DNA of 64,000 bases from Algibacter sp. L3A6 (lineage in GTDB: Bacteria; Bacteroidota; Bacteroidia; Flavobacteriales; Flavobacteriaceae). Made by a program: the position numbers and the translations under genes. Of the stretch, positions 62,950 to 64,000 are shown piece after piece (the first letter of the stretch is position 1; every line of letters begins with the position of its first letter). The stretch spans positions 3,780,501 to 3,844,500 of the forward strand of contig NZ_CP047030.1 of assembly GCF_009796825.1 (NCBI RefSeq). Direction: 5' to 3'. The notes beneath the pieces are model-generated. The model had not been told where the DNA came from and did not search any database. It was given only the letters and a program-made list of their open reading frames with translations.

Positions 62950-63573
62950 CTAGTTCGATATTAAATCGAAAGAAATTTTAATACCTTGAATAATCATACC
63001 TGTACCAATAATGGCAATTATTAAACCCATTATTTTTCCTATTACAGAAATGACGTTATATCCCACAAACTTAACAATATGGTCGCTTAACTTAAAAGTG
63101 AAATAAGTTATTAAACTCATAGATCCGAAAATAAGAATCACCAAAAACATTTGTAATGGTGCAGCGTTTGATACAAAGTTCATGGCTGTTACAATAGTTC
63201 CTGGACCTGCTAGAATTGGAATTGCTAATGGAGAAACAGCAATATCTTCTTCAATATGGACGTCGTTTAAACTTTTTACATTCGATTGTTTAGACTGTAA
63301 CATCTCGAAACCTATAAAAAAAATTAAAATTCCACCTGTAATTTTAAAGGCAGGAATACTAATATTGAATAGTTCAAAAATATATTTTCCTAAAAGAATA
63401 AACACCACAACAATTATAAAAGCAATGATATTAGCCTTTTTATTGATGGCATCTTTGGTCTGTTTATGCGCACCTTGTGTTAAGGATACAAAAACAGTCA
63501 TGTTTGAAATAGGGTTAGTAATAGCAAAAAAACCAGTAAATACGGTTATTGCAAAGGTAATTAGGTTATCCAT
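62950..63573 (-). CDS. MarC family membrane protein
   Basis: A 207-residue protein with six membrane helices: 'FAITNPISNMTVFVSLTQGA' (the NP motif in helix 1), 'PAFKITGGILIFFIGFEMLQ', and 'VSPLAIPILAGPGTIVTAMN' (second conserved PxxxGPG block). MarC proteins (UPF0056) are of uncertain function; an old link to multiple antibiotic resistance is not supported in E. coli. First gene of the marC/kefF-like/antiporter run. Confidence 0.93.
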   Translation of the reverse strand: MDNLITFAITVFTGFFAITNPISNMTVFVSLTQGAHKQTKDAINKKANIIAFIIVVVFILLGKYIFELFNISIPAFKITGGILIFFIGFEMLQSKQSNVKSLNDVHIEEDIAVSPLAIPILAGPGTIVTAMNFVSNAAPLQMFLVILIFGSMSLITYFTFKLSDHIVKFVGYNVISVIGKIMGLIIAIIGTGMIIQGIKISFDLISN

Positions 63574-63678
63574 TTAATACGAAAATTTGAATCTGGAAAG
63601 AACTTGAATTACTTCTGTTTCACCAAATCAATTTTAATTTATTTTTAATATTTATTTTACGAATGGGTTTAATATAAG

Positions 63679-63718
63679 AAATGCTGAGATTAATTAAAAA
63701 ATTAATTTCAGCATTTTT
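63679..63718 (-). terminator. Terminator between the nitroreductase and marC genes
   Basis: A 16-bp stem (63679-63694 with 63701-63716, one G-T wobble) with a 6-base loop (TAAAAA), 36 bp past the nitroreductase stop. The T run is stronger on the plus strand, so it may work in both directions. Confidence 0.7.
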
Positions 63719-63754
63719 ATAAAATTGATGGTTACAACCTAAGTAATTAGAGAC

Positions 63755-64000
63755 TTATTTCCAAGTTACAATATCATCAAAGTTTCTTCTAGATTTACCA
63801 TGAGCCGGATCTTCTTTTCTATATCCAAAGGCTGCCATGTAAGCTAATCCATATTTATTTGTGTCTACACCAAATTTTTCTTGTAATAAAGCTTCTGCTT
63901 TTTCTTGATGAAAACCTTCTATTGGGCAACTATCAATACCTGTTAAAGCAGCAGCTGTCATCATATTTCCTAAAGCGATGTAAGCTTGCTTAGAAGACCA
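63755..64000 (-). CDS. NAD(P)H nitroreductase, C-terminal part (cut by window edge)
   Basis: The last 81 residues of an NfsB-type nitroreductase are visible; the frame is open to the window edge, where it reads 'WSSKQAYIALGNMMTAAALT', so the apparent Met start at 63964 is internal. 'GIDSCPIEGFHQEKAEALLQ' and 'YGLAYMAAFGYRKEDPAHGK' match the C-terminal half of the nitroreductase at 40233. FMN-dependent quinone/nitro reduction is the expected activity. Confidence 0.88.
   Translation of the reverse strand, partial: WSSKQAYIALGNMMTAAALTGIDSCPIEGFHQEKAEALLQEKFGVDTNKYGLAYMAAFGYRKEDPAHGKSRRNFDDIVTWK

Noticed and set aside
63182..63577. 131-codon open frame antisense to marC
   Set aside because: marC has conserved family motifs on the other strand; the antisense frame has none.
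1..64000. CRISPR arrays, tRNA or rRNA genes, insertion sequences
   Set aside because: No regularly spaced repeats, cloverleaf-like or rRNA-like sequences, or transposase motifs were seen on either strand.

Overview
The window comes from the chromosome of a low-GC member of the Bacteroidota, most likely a Flavobacteriaceae species. Three things support this: the protein families present (YHYH-domain lipoproteins, DUF6090, LytTR/LytS pairs, YARHG, TPR histidine kinases, many SPII lipoproteins with short signal peptides); AT-rich intergenic DNA with weak Shine-Dalgarno sequences; and repeated -7 elements of the Bacteroidota form TAnnTTTG. I see no rRNA, tRNA, CRISPR array, insertion sequence or phage gene. 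The species cannot be named from sequence alone.

Layout. 1-9.4 kb holds housekeeping and unknown genes: a DUF3999/DUF2339 membrane pair, a luciferase-like oxidoreductase, a thioredoxin-like protein, a YARHG protein, an NTF2-like protein, an acetyltransferase, a guanine deaminase, a cold-shock protein and an unusual SDR protein. 9.6-14.4 kb holds a secreted protein of unknown function, a broken patatin gene, MgtC/SapB and a YHYH lipoprotein with a membrane-anchored partner. 14.7-19.8 kb is a TetR-controlled ABC/HlyD/TolC export operon with an operator-like palindrome inside its core promoter; its ATPase domain is degenerate. A second, intact patatin and small lipoproteins follow.

23-34.1 kb is one leftward run of eleven genes with gaps of at most 55 bp: TolC, MacA-like adaptor, ABC ATPase, MacB-like permease, YHYH lipoprotein, LytS-type kinase, a second and differently built YHYH protein, a PEBP/YbhB lipoprotein, an unrecognised lipoprotein, a LytTR response regulator and DUF6090. 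I consider this the best candidate for an undescribed system: a two-component-controlled efflux pump tied to a set of surface or periplasmic proteins of unknown job. 34.4-37.4 kb is cydAB (high-affinity bd oxidase), with an FNR-type inverted repeat upstream and a frameshifted DUF6933 gene downstream.

38.5-43.9 kb is a rightward redox/electrophile operon (DoxX, TetR, NAD-binding protein, nitroreductase, MDR reductase, iron alcohol dehydrogenase, DJ-1/PfpI lipoprotein) with a perfect palindromic operator beside its -7 element. 44.2-48.6 kb carries two tandem 688-residue TPR histidine kinases. 48.7-51.7 kb is a two-gene SIR2-HerA module, a known anti-phage defence type. Then come a peroxiredoxin, two DEAD-box helicases, an alcohol dehydrogenase/OsmC/Old Yellow Enzyme operon next to a Crp/Fnr regulator, a beta-helix lipoprotein, a KefC-like antiporter with its KefF-like flavoprotein, MarC, and the end of a second nitroreductase. 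Much of 38-64 kb therefore reads as defence against aldehydes, quinones and peroxides, with one anti-phage cassette embedded in it.
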